Shown piece by piece: positions 1 to 8,081 of a stretch of 64,000 bases of DNA. Every line of letters begins with the position of its first letter. The first letter of the stretch is position 1. Source of the stretch: DATAOG01 sp963757395. Lineage in GTDB: Bacteria > Pseudomonadota > Alphaproteobacteria > Geminicoccales > Geminicoccaceae. The position numbers were made by a program, and so were the translations under genes. The DNA is taken from positions 124,001 to 188,000 of the forward strand of contig CAVWRK010000001.1 of NCBI GenBank assembly GCA_963757395.1, written 5' to 3'. The notes beneath the pieces are model-generated. The model made no database searches. It saw only the letters and a program-made list of their open reading frames with translations, and had not been told where the DNA came from.

Positions 1-174
1 CCAGCAAAGTTCGGTCCAGAAACGAGAGTACGCATCGAAGAAACAGGAGAGCTTAGACTGCAACCAATTGTTAAACTCATCATGCCCCCTACGCTCATTC
101 CCGGTTTGATTGAAGCGTTGAAGGCACAAATGGAAAAATATCAAAATAGGTATGGACAAAATCAAAACAGATGA
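1..174 (+). CDS. C-terminal end of a small protein, DUF3467-like (5' end outside window)
   Basis: Frame 1 is open from the first base to a TGA at 172-174, giving 57 residues. The end (about residues 24-52) reads as a hydrophobic stretch, a proline pair, an amphipathic helix and a Tyr-Gly ending. DUF3467 proteins end in a similar way (VILPP...AL...L.KYE..FG). The match is by eye only. The codon use is AT-rich, unlike the rest of the window, and agrees with the low-GC island to its right. The start lies outside the window, so full length and domain content are unknown. Confidence 0.35.
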   Translation, partial: PAKFGPETRVRIEETGELRLQPIVKLIMPPTLIPGLIEALKAQMEKYQNRYGQNQNR

Positions 175-340
175 TCGATGAGGAAAATTAGATCATGACA
201 GCTAGTAGCATAAAGCATAATAACGAGCGATGTATCGAGTGGGAGCAGGATCAGAGTCTACACAGAGACATCAAGCTCTAGCTCTAGAACGGATATTTTG
301 ATAACGGTAGCTAGTTCAAAAAGCCGATCTCGCGCACGAC

Positions 341-568
341 ATGAAGTGTAACGGAGATATAGAAACTGCAATCTATAGCTATATCCAAGCTAGACGTGCT
401 CTAGGAGAGACAAAGATTAACACCGTGGATATCGCAAGAGCTCTTGACCTGCCGCTTGAATGTGATAGAGTCGGCAATTCAAAACCTCATACCAAAGGGT
501 GTGAGGAGGGCGGGATGAGGTTTGTGCGTGTACCCGTCAAAACGATAAATAAACTACAGTGGGGGTAG
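341..568 (+). CDS. Hypothetical 75-aa protein, possibly HTH-containing
   Basis: A short ORF in the AT-rich segment, starting with ATG at 341. Residues about 27-40 (INTVDIARALDLPL) look like a helix-turn-helix core in which a residue pair is followed by a recognition helix. I recognise no family. No good Shine-Dalgarno sequence precedes it (only AAAAAG about 20 bases upstream). Codon use matches the neighbouring low-GC DNA rather than the chromosome, so if real it belongs to the imported element. It could also be a chance ORF. Confidence 0.3.
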   Translation: MKCNGDIETAIYSYIQARRALGETKINTVDIARALDLPLECDRVGNSKPHTKGCEEGGMRFVRVPVKTINKLQWG

Positions 569-601
569 CTCAACCATTTTGGTAAGAAACATGAGATCTG
601 C

Positions 602-617
602 GGTGAAACGTTTCACC
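602..617. promoter_or_regulatory. Perfect 16-bp palindrome (LacI-type operator-like)
   Basis: GGTGAAACGTTTCACC is its own reverse complement over all 16 bases. A TGAAACGTTTCA core with a central CG is the usual form of LacI/GalR-family operators. It sits at the right edge of the AT-rich segment, with no recognised gene just downstream, so the regulated gene is unknown. It could instead be part of an insertion-sequence end. Confidence 0.35.
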
Positions 618-1068
618 CTGTGGACCAGAATTTTACGCTAGCCGGTGGACACCGGGTGCGGCGCTACCGGGTCTCGGGCAATGTTCAACTGGCTGATCCC
701 CGCCGGTACCGATTGAGATGTTTTCAGGTGTTTCGCCGCCTGAGCGCCACCTCGGCCGCCAACCGCGCTCGAAGACCTGCGCGCTGAAGGTCGGGATTTA
801 AGCGGAGGTACCGATAAATCAACTTCGATCCCGACCACCGTGTCGATCAGCAAACCCAGAATTGATGCCCTGCCAGCCAGAAGGCGTACAAGCGGGCGAT
901 CGCCGACCGGGACGGGTGGGATTACCTTCCGGCCGCCTGACGCCCGTCCTAGCGCCTCTGGCGGGCGAGAGCGATTGGCACGGGCGTATGTTGCCTTCGG
1001 GCATCGTCGCCAGCCTGGGCGTCTCCCGGATGTTACCAGCCCCGTTACCAATTCTGGTACTCTGAAAG
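618..1068. other. Gene-free junction between AT-rich island and tRNA
   Basis: About 450 bases where base composition switches to the high GC of the chromosome. ORFs on both strands have no recognisable motifs, and the longest (minus strand, 638-1102) runs into the tRNA gene. A fragment near 890-938 reads in one frame as YKRAIADRDGWDYLPAA followed by a stop and may be the end of a decayed gene. The stretch fits a decayed mobile-element boundary, but I see no transposase motif or clear inverted repeat. Confidence 0.4.
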
Positions 1069-1145
1069 TGGCGCGCCCTGCAGGACTCGAACCTGCGACC
1101 ATCGGCTTAGAAGGCCGGTGCTCTATCCAGCTGAGCTAAGGGCGC
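1069..1145 (-). tRNA. tRNA-Arg (anticodon TCT)
   Basis: Read on the minus strand, this is a 77-base cloverleaf. The acceptor stem is GCGCCCT paired with AGGGCGC, followed by discriminator G and an encoded CCA. The D-loop region is AGCTCAGCTGGATAGAGC. The anticodon loop is CTTCTAA with anticodon TCT, and the T-loop is GGTTCGAGTCC. It decodes AGA codons. Its 3' end points left, towards the AT-rich segment, the usual orientation when integrases use a tRNA 3' end as attachment site. Confidence 0.96.
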
Positions 1146-1167
1146 TCACAGAGTTCGACGCCCGAGC

Positions 1168-1455
1168 TTACACCTTGCGGATGAAGTTGTCGGCATAGGA
1201 CTTCGGCCGCACGATCCGCTCATGGGGCTCGAAGACGCGGTATTCGAGGCCCGTGCGCCGGGCGTAGGCGATCGCCGCCTCCTTGCTCGGGAAGCGCAGC
1301 TGGAGCTGGCGCTCGGTGTCGTCGGAGCCGATCCAGCCGCACAACGGGTCGGCCTCCTGGCGCGAGGCGGGCTCCATCTCGAGGAGCCAGCGCCGGGTCT
1401 TGGCCCGGCCCGACTGGGTCGCCGTCCTGGCGGGCTGATAGATCCGCGCGGCCAT
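1168..1455 (-). CDS. ETC complex I subunit, NDUFS4-like accessory protein
   Basis: A 95-residue protein starting MAARIYQPARTATQSG. The order is N-terminal ARIYQPA, then WLLEMEP, then GWIGSDDTERQLQLRF, and near the end SYADNFIRKV. This is the signature of the alphaproteobacterial homologue of the mitochondrial NDUFS4 (18-kDa) subunit of NADH:quinone oxidoreductase, a peripheral accessory subunit near the N-module. A longer frame to 1587 exists, but the conserved part starts here and the extension is composition noise. Its 3' end is 23 bases from the tRNA gene. Confidence 0.85.
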   Translation of the reverse strand: MAARIYQPARTATQSGRAKTRRWLLEMEPASRQEADPLCGWIGSDDTERQLQLRFPSKEAAIAYARRTGLEYRVFEPHERIVRPKSYADNFIRKV

Positions 1456-1514
1456 CGCTCGAAATCCCGGAAAAGATCGCTCGGCCTCAGAGGTAGCCGG
1501 GCCGGCCGGCAGAT

Positions 1515-2159
1515 TCAAGACTGGTCGCAACCAGCCGCGCCGACGCGCCAGCGGGCGTCGAGATCGGCCCGGTGGAGCGCCAGCCACTGGAGCGTGATCA
1601 GCGCGCTCGCCGCCCGCAGCCGGCCGTCCGCGAGCCAGCCGAGCGCGGTCGCGAGCGGCACCACGTGGGCCTTGACGTCCTCGCCATGCTCGGCGAGGCC
1701 GAACAGGCCGCCTGCACCCCGGGCGTCGACCCGGGCGATGAAGGCGTGGCAGAGCTCGCTGCTGGCACCCGGGCTCGGATAGTAGCTGCCGACCGGTACC
1801 AGATCGAGGAGCTCGAGGCCGGCTTCCTCCTCGGCCTCGCGGCGTGCGACGCCGGCCGGGGTCTCGCCCGGCTCGATGATGCCGGCGACCGGCTCGAGCA
1901 GCCAGGGGTCGCCCGGCCGTTCGAGGGCGCCGACGCGGAACTGCTCGACCAGCACGACCTCAAGGCGTACCGGGTCGTAGGGCAGCACGACCGCGGCATC
2001 GCCGCGCTCGTGCAACTCGCGCACGAGCTCCCGGCTGGTTCCGCCGGCGAACAGGCGATGGCGCAGGCGATAGCGCAGCAGCCTGAAGAAGCCCTCGAAA
2101 GCGACAGTCCGCTCGAGGACCTCGACGCCGGCGTCGGCCATCTCGGTCCTCTCGGTCAT
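1515..2159 (-). CDS. Nudix hydrolase, ADP-ribose pyrophosphatase type
   Basis: A 214-residue protein with a complete Nudix box at about residues 95-117 (G-I-I-E-P-G-E ... R-R-E-A-E-E-E-A-G-L), which binds Mg2+ for pyrophosphate hydrolysis. Downstream is GSYYPSPGAS, the proline-rich segment typical of the NudF/TrgB group that splits ADP-ribose into AMP and ribose 5-phosphate. The N-terminal beta-strand region (residues 10-60) also fits that group. It lies 31 bases downstream of the Lrp-domain gene on the same strand and may be co-transcribed. Substrate choice within the Nudix family cannot be fixed from sequence alone. Confidence 0.85.
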   Translation of the reverse strand: MTERTEMADAGVEVLERTVAFEGFFRLLRYRLRHRLFAGGTSRELVRELHERGDAAVVLPYDPVRLEVVLVEQFRVGALERPGDPWLLEPVAGIIEPGETPAGVARREAEEEAGLELLDLVPVGSYYPSPGASSELCHAFIARVDARGAGGLFGLAEHGEDVKAHVVPLATALGWLADGRLRAASALITLQWLALHRADLDARWRVGAAGCDQS

Positions 2160-2190
2160 CGTGGCGGGGCGGGCGGCGCGCCGGTCGGGA

Positions 2191-2433
2191 TCAGGTGAAC
2201 GCCTTGAAGGCGATCAGCGTGAAGGTGTCCTTGACCCCGTCCAGGGTCTGCACCCGGCTGGTGACGAACCGGCCGATGTCGATCGCGTCGTCGAGGTAGA
2301 ACTTCATCAGCAGATCGTACTGACCCGAGGTCGAATGCACCTCGGACACCGCCTCGACGTTCTGGACCGCGGCATCGGCGACGTCGTAGGCGCGCCCGAG
2401 CTCGCACTTGACCATCACGAAGATGGTTTGCAT
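2191..2433 (-). CDS. Stand-alone Lrp/AsnC ligand-binding (RAM) domain protein
   Basis: An 80-residue protein covering only the C-terminal effector domain of Lrp/AsnC regulators, with no DNA-binding HTH. It shows the beta-alpha-beta pattern: TIFVMVKCELG, an alpha segment with AVQNVEAVSEVHSTSGQYDLL, then a helix with IGRFVTSRVQTLDGVKDT. Such proteins oligomerise and bind amino acids or other small ligands. Its ATG overlaps the stop of the helicase gene (TGATG), so translation is probably coupled. Family assignment is firm; ligand and partner are unknown. Confidence 0.85.
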   Translation of the reverse strand: MQTIFVMVKCELGRAYDVADAAVQNVEAVSEVHSTSGQYDLLMKFYLDDAIDIGRFVTSRVQTLDGVKDTFTLIAFKAFT

Positions 2434-4070
2434 CAGTCCTCGGCCGCCTCCGGCAAGGCCGCGATCTGCGGCACCGGTCGCCGCATGAACAGCGGCACGT
2501 GATCGCCCATGCCGACGACCGGCTGATCGGCGTGGGCGCCGTCGCCCCGGCCGCGGTGCCTGGTCGGCCGCGGCGCCGGCTCCGGCCTGTCGCGGCCACG
2601 CTCCGCGCGCGCCGGCTGGGGCTGCGGCGGGCTCGCTTCCTTGGCCGCCCCATGCCGGGACCTCGCCTGAGGCCGCCGCCTGGGCTCGGTCCTCGACCTG
2701 GCCTCGGTCCCGGCCTCGGCCGTCGGCCTGACCTCGGGCGCAACCTCGGCGTCCGGCCTGGCTTCGGCCCCGGTCTCGGCCTTCGGCCGCGCGTCGGCTG
2801 CAGCCGCGGCCGCGCGATTAGCTACGACAGCCGGGGCTACGGCAGCCGGGGCTACGGCAGCCGGGGCTGGGGTCGACGCGGCGGCGGCAGCGGGCGCGGC
2901 CCGGCCACGGCGGCCCCGGGCGCGGGTCGCGGGCGCGAGCTCGGCGCCGTCCAGACCGGCGATCTCGAGCCTGGGAATGTCCTTGCCGGTCAGCCGGGTG
3001 ATCGCATCGACGTAGCGCCCCTCGTCGGGCAGCACCAGCGTGAACGCCCGCCCGGCCTGACCGGCGCGGCCGGTGCGCCCGAGCCTGTGGACGTAGTCCT
3101 CGGCATGGGTCGGGACGTCGTAGTTGACCACGCAGGGCAGCATGACGATGTCGAGGCCGCGGGCGGCGACATCGGTCGCGACCAGGAACGCGATCTCGCC
3201 GCGTTTGAAGGCATCGAGCGCCGCGCTCCGCTGCGCCTGATCGAGATCGCCGTGGATGTCGCGGACGTTGAAGCCGACCCGCTCCATCTGGCGGCGCAGG
3301 CTCGCGACCTCGCGCTTGCGGTTGCAGAAGATCAGCGCATTGTCGATGCCCTGGTCCTCGATCAGGCGCCGGAGCGCCTTGAACTTCTGGCGCGGCGGCA
3401 CGATCGCGACATGGTCCTCGATGCGCTCCGCCATGGTCGCCGGCGGGGTCGCCTGGACCTCCTTCGGGTGGGTCAGGAAGGCGCTCGCCAGGCGCCGGAT
3501 CTCGGCCGGCATGGTCGCCGAGAACATCAGGGTCTGGCGGCGCTTGCTGACCAGGTTCACGATCCGCTCGACGTCCGGCATGAAGCCCATGTCGAGCATC
3601 CGGTCGGCCTCGTCGATCACCAGGATGGTGACCCCGCCCAAGAGAACCTTGCCGCGCTCGAACTGGTCGAGCAGACGTCCGGGCGTCGCGATCAGCACGT
3701 CGACCCCGCGATCCAGTCGGCGCCACTGCTCGTCCATGCCGACGCCGCCGATCAACAGGGCCATCGTGAGCTGGAGATGCTTGCCGTAGGTCTCGAAATA
3801 GTTGGCGCTCTGGGTCGCCAACTCCCGGGTCGGGCTCAAGATCAGCGAGCGCGGCATGCGCGCCTTGGCCTTGCCGGACGCCAACCGCTCGATCATCGGC
3901 AGCACGAAAGCCGCCGTCTTGCCGGTGCCGGTCTGGGCAATCCCGAGCAAGTCGTCGCCGGTCAAGATCACCGGGATCGCTTGTTCCTGGATCGGGGTCG
4001 GCGTCTCGTATCCGGCATCCACTACCGCCTGGAGGATCTCCGGACGGAGAGGAAAGTCACTGAACTTCAT
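2433..4070 (-). CDS. DEAD-box RNA helicase, RhlE-like
   Basis: A 545-residue ATP-dependent RNA helicase. All motifs are present: Q motif (PTPIQEQAIP), motif I AQTGTGKT, Ia PTRELATQ, II DEAD, III SAT, V TDVAARGLDI, VI HRLGRTGRAG. The C-terminal ~170 residues are Ala/Pro/Arg-rich, low complexity and probably disordered, and carry a PAAVA repeat. The MKFSDF start was chosen because the family starts a few residues before the Q motif; the upstream in-frame extension is unrelated. Likely roles are ribosome assembly and RNA turnover. It is translationally coupled to the Lrp-domain gene. Confidence 0.93.
   Translation of the reverse strand: MKFSDFPLRPEILQAVVDAGYETPTPIQEQAIPVILTGDDLLGIAQTGTGKTAAFVLPMIERLASGKAKARMPRSLILSPTRELATQSANYFETYGKHLQLTMALLIGGVGMDEQWRRLDRGVDVLIATPGRLLDQFERGKVLLGGVTILVIDEADRMLDMGFMPDVERIVNLVSKRRQTLMFSATMPAEIRRLASAFLTHPKEVQATPPATMAERIEDHVAIVPPRQKFKALRRLIEDQGIDNALIFCNRKREVASLRRQMERVGFNVRDIHGDLDQAQRSAALDAFKRGEIAFLVATDVAARGLDIVMLPCVVNYDVPTHAEDYVHRLGRTGRAGQAGRAFTLVLPDEGRYVDAITRLTGKDIPRLEIAGLDGAELAPATRARGRRGRAAPAAAAASTPAPAAVAPAAVAPAVVANRAAAAAADARPKAETGAEARPDAEVAPEVRPTAEAGTEARSRTEPRRRPQARSRHGAAKEASPPQPQPARAERGRDRPEPAPRPTRHRGRGDGAHADQPVVGMGDHVPLFMRRPVPQIAALPEAAED
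2821..2865. repeat. 15-bp tandem repeat, 3 copies, inside helicase tail
   Basis: Three head-to-tail copies of GCTACGGCAGCCGGG (the first with one change, A for G at base 7), followed by a partial fourth. On the coding minus strand each unit encodes PAAVA or PAVVA. The unit length is a multiple of three, so copy-number change would lengthen or shorten the disordered tail without a frameshift. Confidence 0.85.
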
Positions 4071-4334
4071 GCAGGCCCCTCTAGGGGGAGTGATTTCAAC
4101 TAGGCGAGGTCCTGGTTGGACGCCACTGGCTGGGCTTGGATGTAGAGATTTGTGGCCGGATGTCAATGCTCGTCGCGGCAGCGGCGGGGATCAGCTTGAC
4201 TCGGACGGCGGCGCATTGCCTCGAGCCGGCAAACCGCGGGTTGACCGCGCCGGCGGCGGGCAGCTGGCCATGGTCGGTGGGCCCGGCGCGCCGCCCGATC
4301 CGGCCGGGCGGGTCGATGGCGCGCCGCCGGTCGA

Positions 4335-6515
4335 TCAGGCTACGCGATCGACGGCGGCCGGTTGGTCGGCGCCGGCCACGGCCGCCATGGCCTCGAGCAG
4401 AGGCGTGAATGCCTTCGCGGGGACCGGGTATTCGAAGTGATAGCCCTGGCCGGCGTCACATCCCATGGCCGACAGAGCCCGGGCCTGGGCCTCCTCCTCC
4501 ACCCCTTCGGCGACCACCCGCATGCCGAGGCTGTGACCGAGGGCGATGATGCCGCTGGTCAGCTCGCGCGCTTCCTGGCTGAGCAGCAGCTCCTGAATGA
4601 ACGAGCCGTCGATCTTGAGCTCGTCGAACGGCAGTTGGCGCAGGTAGCTGAGGGATGAGTAGCCGGTGCCGAAGTCGTCGAGTGACAGCGAGAAGCCGCT
4701 CGCGCACAAGCGGTTGAGGTCGGTGACGATGGCGGTGGTATCGGCATCGACGAAGATCGATTCGGTGAGCTCGAGGACGATGGCGCCGGCCGGCAGGTTG
4801 AGCGTCCGACGACGGCTGAGCGCGGCCTCGAGGAACGCGGCGCTGCGGAACTGGATCGGCGATACGTTGACCGCGAGCGGTGGCGGCTGGAGGCCCGCGG
4901 TCCGCCACGCGTGCGCCTGCCGACACGCCTCGTGCAACACCCACAGGCCCAGCTCGGCGATCAGGCCCGAGCGTTCCGCGACCGGTATGAACTCGCCGGG
5001 CGAGATCCAGCCCTCGGCGACATGCTCCCAACGGAGCAAGGCTTCGATCCCGGCGATCTCCCGGGTCAGCAGGTTGATCTGCGGCTGGTAGAACAGTTGC
5101 AGCTGACCGGCCTGCATCGCGAGCCGCAGCTCCCGTTCGAGGAACTGGTGGCGCAGCGCCGTCCGGTTCATGCGCTCCTCGAAGAACTGATAGCCGTTGC
5201 GGCCGCGCGCCTTGACCTCGTAGAGGGCGAGATCGGCGTGCCGGATCAGCTCGCTCGGGTCGGCTGCGGGGTCGGTGACGATGGCGATCCCGATGCTCGC
5301 ACCGACCGACGCCATGTCGCCGTCGAGATCGAACGCCGGCGTCAGCGCGGCCAGGACCCGCTCGGCGATCTGCGCCGCATCGGCCGGCGAGGACGTCCGC
5401 CGCAGAATGAAGGCGAACTCGTCGCCGCCCAGGCGGTAGAGGCCGTCCTCCGACCGGCAGCTGGTCAGCAGCCGCCCGGACACCTGTTGCAGCAGCTTGT
5501 CGCCGGCATTGTGGCCGAGCGTGTCGTTGACCTCCTTGAACCGATCGAGATCAAGCAGCAGCAACGTGCTCTGACGCGCCACGGCCCGGCGCGCCGCGGC
5601 CAGGCCTTCGAGGTCACGCTGGAAGAGCGTGCGGTTGCCGAGGCCGGTCAGCACGTCGCGATAGGCCAGACGCTCCATCTCGCGGGTGAACCCCTGGCGC
5701 TGCTCTTCGAGCACGCGCGTCTTCTCGAGCGCCTGCTTGAACGCCGCGATCGCCGAAGCGACCCGGCCGATCTCGTCCCGGCGCCGGGTGGTCGGGACTT
5801 CGGTATCGAGATTGCCGCTGCTGAGGCCGTCGATCGCGCGGACCAGGGCGAGGATCGGCTGAGAGATCCTGCGACCGAGGACCACGGCGAACAGCAAGGT
5901 CAGCCCGGCGGTGCCGGTGACCACGAGCAGGAAGGTCCGGGCGAGCTGGTGGGCCTGCTCCCGGAGTTCGCGGAGCGCGGCCAGGAAGTGCGCCTTACCG
6001 ACCTGGTCCATCTGCCCCGCGGTCGTGGCGACGCCGTCGTAGAACTGCTCGATCCCGCGCGCCGCCGTGGCCGCGAGCATCGGATTGCGCTCGCTCAACA
6101 GGACGGCGTTTCTGATCTGGCGGTCATAGGCCGCCAACCGATCGTGAAACTCCCGAGTGAGCTTGCTATCTTCGAGATCGATGTGCAAGCTGAGGTCGAC
6201 GACCGTCTGCAACTCCTGCTCGAGCTCGGTCCGGGTGCGGCGGATCTCCTCGCCGGTGACGCCGATCGCAGTCCAGGCCGAGAGCTTGTAGAGAGCCTTT
6301 TGGATCTGTGCCAGATGAGTTGGCAGGGCCGCGATCGTCTGGTGCAGATCGCGCATCGAGTTCAGCCTGGTCACCAGATCCGCTTGCTTCTGATCGATGA
6401 TCAGCCAAGCGCCCGCCGCCACCAGGCCGAGCAGGGTCAGTCCCGCGATCGGGGACAGCAGCACCTTGGCGCTGACCGGCAGATTGTCCAGCAGTGCGTC
6501 GAGTCGATGCGGCAC
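4335..6515 (-). CDS. Membrane-bound GGDEF-EAL protein with HAMP domain
   Basis: A 726-residue protein starting at a GTG (6513-6515). It has a membrane segment at about 18-42, a periplasmic helical sensor region, a second membrane segment near 195-215 and HAMP near 215-265. The diguanylate cyclase domain has an intact GGDEF and an RxxD (RSED) five residues before it, so a product-inhibition site is present. The EAL domain keeps EALLRW, the Asn, ELTES, DDFGTGYSS, LKID and AEGVE residues needed for c-di-GMP hydrolysis. It may therefore both make and break c-di-GMP. The next gene upstream encodes a secreted Cache protein, a possible input. Confidence 0.93.
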   Translation of the reverse strand: MPHRLDALLDNLPVSAKVLLSPIAGLTLLGLVAAGAWLIIDQKQADLVTRLNSMRDLHQTIAALPTHLAQIQKALYKLSAWTAIGVTGEEIRRTRTELEQELQTVVDLSLHIDLEDSKLTREFHDRLAAYDRQIRNAVLLSERNPMLAATAARGIEQFYDGVATTAGQMDQVGKAHFLAALRELREQAHQLARTFLLVVTGTAGLTLLFAVVLGRRISQPILALVRAIDGLSSGNLDTEVPTTRRRDEIGRVASAIAAFKQALEKTRVLEEQRQGFTREMERLAYRDVLTGLGNRTLFQRDLEGLAAARRAVARQSTLLLLDLDRFKEVNDTLGHNAGDKLLQQVSGRLLTSCRSEDGLYRLGGDEFAFILRRTSSPADAAQIAERVLAALTPAFDLDGDMASVGASIGIAIVTDPAADPSELIRHADLALYEVKARGRNGYQFFEERMNRTALRHQFLERELRLAMQAGQLQLFYQPQINLLTREIAGIEALLRWEHVAEGWISPGEFIPVAERSGLIAELGLWVLHEACRQAHAWRTAGLQPPPLAVNVSPIQFRSAAFLEAALSRRRTLNLPAGAIVLELTESIFVDADTTAIVTDLNRLCASGFSLSLDDFGTGYSSLSYLRQLPFDELKIDGSFIQELLLSQEARELTSGIIALGHSLGMRVVAEGVEEEAQARALSAMGCDAGQGYHFEYPVPAKAFTPLLEAMAAVAGADQPAAVDRVA

Positions 6516-6554
6516 GGGGCTGGCCCCGCCAGCTTAGGCCTCCACCTGGCGGCG

Positions 6555-7079
6555 TCAGTCCGGGTCCTCGAAAGCACCGGCGCAGAGAACGCGCTGCCGA
6601 TCCTCGAGCATGAAGCAGGTGTGGAGCCCGCGGGCGGCGCGGCCGGTGTCGGGATGCGGGTAGAGGATCTCGAAGGTCGCCGCGCCCGAGCCGTTGGCGG
6701 AATCGACCGCGAGCTGCCACCAGTTGCGGCCCTCGATATCGGTCATGCCGGAGACGTCCAGACCCACGAGGTCCGGATGACCGGCGTCGAACCAGCTCAT
6801 CCCGCTGATCGTCACGCCCCAGAGGTGGAGCCCGTTGGCATGGCGCCTCCAGGGGGCGGCGGCGAAGTCGAGCATCGCCTGGCCCAGCCCGGCCTCCGCT
6901 ATGTGCTTCTGGGCGAGGTCGGCGAGCTCGGTCACGTTGGACCCGACTTGAGCAAGATCGCTGCCCGCGCTGCGCTGGTACAACCCGGCGATGCTCGCGT
7001 TGGCGCTGGCAGGGGGTAGGAGAACCATCAGCGTGGCCACAATGGCCGCATGGCGGAGAATGTTCGGACGCGTTGGCAT
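6555..7079 (-). CDS. Exported single Cache-domain protein
   Basis: A 174-residue protein. Residues 1-27 form a signal peptide (basic start, hydrophobic core, ending ASANA). The rest is a small Cache-type sensor fold, with GLHLWGVTISGMSWFDAGHPDLVG and NWWQLAVD near the middle. This is the module usually found as the periplasmic part of chemoreceptors and kinases. The ATG at 7079 is preceded by GGAGGGCGAC, a strong ribosome site, so it is preferred over the upstream ATG at 7091. It lies 39 bases before the GGDEF-EAL gene on the same strand, so it could be a soluble periplasmic ligand sensor for that protein. This role is inferred. Confidence 0.75.
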   Translation of the reverse strand: MPTRPNILRHAAIVATLMVLLPPASANASIAGLYQRSAGSDLAQVGSNVTELADLAQKHIAEAGLGQAMLDFAAAPWRRHANGLHLWGVTISGMSWFDAGHPDLVGLDVSGMTDIEGRNWWQLAVDSANGSGAATFEILYPHPDTGRAARGLHTCFMLEDRQRVLCAGAFEDPD

Positions 7080-7163
7080 GTCGCCCTCCATCGCATCGAC
7101 GTCACGGACGCCGCCGGCAGCGGACGCCTATCCGTGCTGGCCCCGACTTCTCCCATGCCGCGG

Positions 7164-7178
7164 TTAAGATCAGCTTAG
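7164..7178 (-). promoter_or_regulatory. CtrA-like box upstream of the Cache gene
   Basis: On the minus strand the bases read CTAA-N7-TTAAC, one mismatch from the alphaproteobacterial CtrA consensus TTAA-N7-TTAAC. It is about 85 bases upstream of the Cache gene start, pointing towards the Cache and GGDEF-EAL pair. CtrA often controls motility and c-di-GMP genes, so the placement is plausible. It is a single weak match seen by eye. Confidence 0.3.
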
Positions 7179-7332
7179 CTTTATCCTGGACGCGCGAAGT
7201 CCTGGTCGGCGCGAACGCGGCCGACGTACTGTCGACTCACGCACGAACCGCCGGGTATTGGACCTTTGTTCCCGGTATTGATTGCCGCCCCGGGATCCAT
7301 CGTCGAGTTGACTATTGGCGGCGCCGGTCGCC

Positions 7333-8052
7333 TCAGCGCGGGACCAGGACGAGCTCGGCCTGAACGCTGGCGCTGACGGTCTCGAGATCGGGCAGAGCCA
7401 CCGGCGGCGGGCTCGGTGCCGCTTCGGCGAGCGCCGCCCGGAACATCGGCCGGATCGGCGGCTCGCCCGGCGCCGCCCCGACCTGCAGGGTCGCGATCGC
7501 GAGGACGCGCATGGCCATGCTCGCAGCCACCCGCTCGGCGCGGCCGCGGAGCGTCTGGATCGCCTCGACCGTGAGCTCGTCCTCGACCGCGCGCCTGGCC
7601 TCGGCGCTGAGCTGGTAGCTGAGGCCGTTGACGTTCAGGCCGTCCGCCTGCAGCGCGCCGACCAGCTCGAGCAGCGGTGCCGCCTCGCGGCCGGTGAGCC
7701 GGAGATCCTGCTCGGCGACCCAGGCTCCGAGGCGGCCTTCGTTGTCGCGCTCCTGGTAGACCCGGTAGCCGCCGGAGGCGGGGCGGACGCTCGCGACCGC
7801 GCGCGCCTTCTCGATCGCCGCGGTCATCACGCCGTTGACCGTCGCCTGCGCGGCGCCGGCGGTCGCCGCCTCGGCATGGGCAGACAGGACGCCGACCAGC
7901 GTGTCCTGCTCGACCTCGCGGGTCGCGGTCGCGCTCAGCACGAGCTTGGTCCGCGCCGGCTCGTCGGCGGCGGCCGGCGCCGACAGCGCCGCGCCGGCGA
8001 CCAGCAGGCCAAGGCCCATGGCGCCGAGACCGATGGCGAAGCGGTTCAGCAT
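7333..8052 (-). CDS. SIMPL-domain (DUF541) periplasmic protein
   Basis: A 239-residue protein with a signal peptide (residues 1-29, ending PAAADE). The SIMPL/DUF541 layout follows: an early strand LVLSATATREVEQD, a helix with VNGVMTAAIEKARAV, a GYRVYQE motif, a conserved GLNVNGLSYQLS segment and a C-terminal strand. The family is periplasmic or outer-membrane associated, related to BP26/OMP28, with no known enzyme activity. The ATG at 8052 follows AGGGGAGGTCACGC, a good ribosome site, which rules out the longer frame. It lies 29 bases downstream of parE. Confidence 0.85.
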   Translation of the reverse strand: MLNRFAIGLGAMGLGLLVAGAALSAPAAADEPARTKLVLSATATREVEQDTLVGVLSAHAEAATAGAAQATVNGVMTAAIEKARAVASVRPASGGYRVYQERDNEGRLGAWVAEQDLRLTGREAAPLLELVGALQADGLNVNGLSYQLSAEARRAVEDELTVEAIQTLRGRAERVAASMAMRVLAIATLQVGAAPGEPPIRPMFRAALAEAAPSPPPVALPDLETVSASVQAELVLVPR

Positions 8053-8081
8053 GCGTGACCTCCCCTGCGCTCGATCCGGCA

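Noticed and set aside
619..660. Possible IS21-type end sequence (GTGGACCAGAATTTTACGC...)
   Set aside because: It has a slight likeness to ends I remember for that family, but there is no matching inverted repeat or transposase in the window, so I did not call an insertion sequence.
638..1102. 154-aa minus-strand ORF next to the tRNA
   Set aside because: It runs through the tRNA gene, has arginine/proline-rich composition noise and no motif.
4911..7019. 702-aa plus-strand ORF
   Set aside because: It is the antisense shadow of the GGDEF-EAL and Cache genes; GC-rich codon structure opens long frames on the opposite strand. The minus-strand proteins carry all known motifs.
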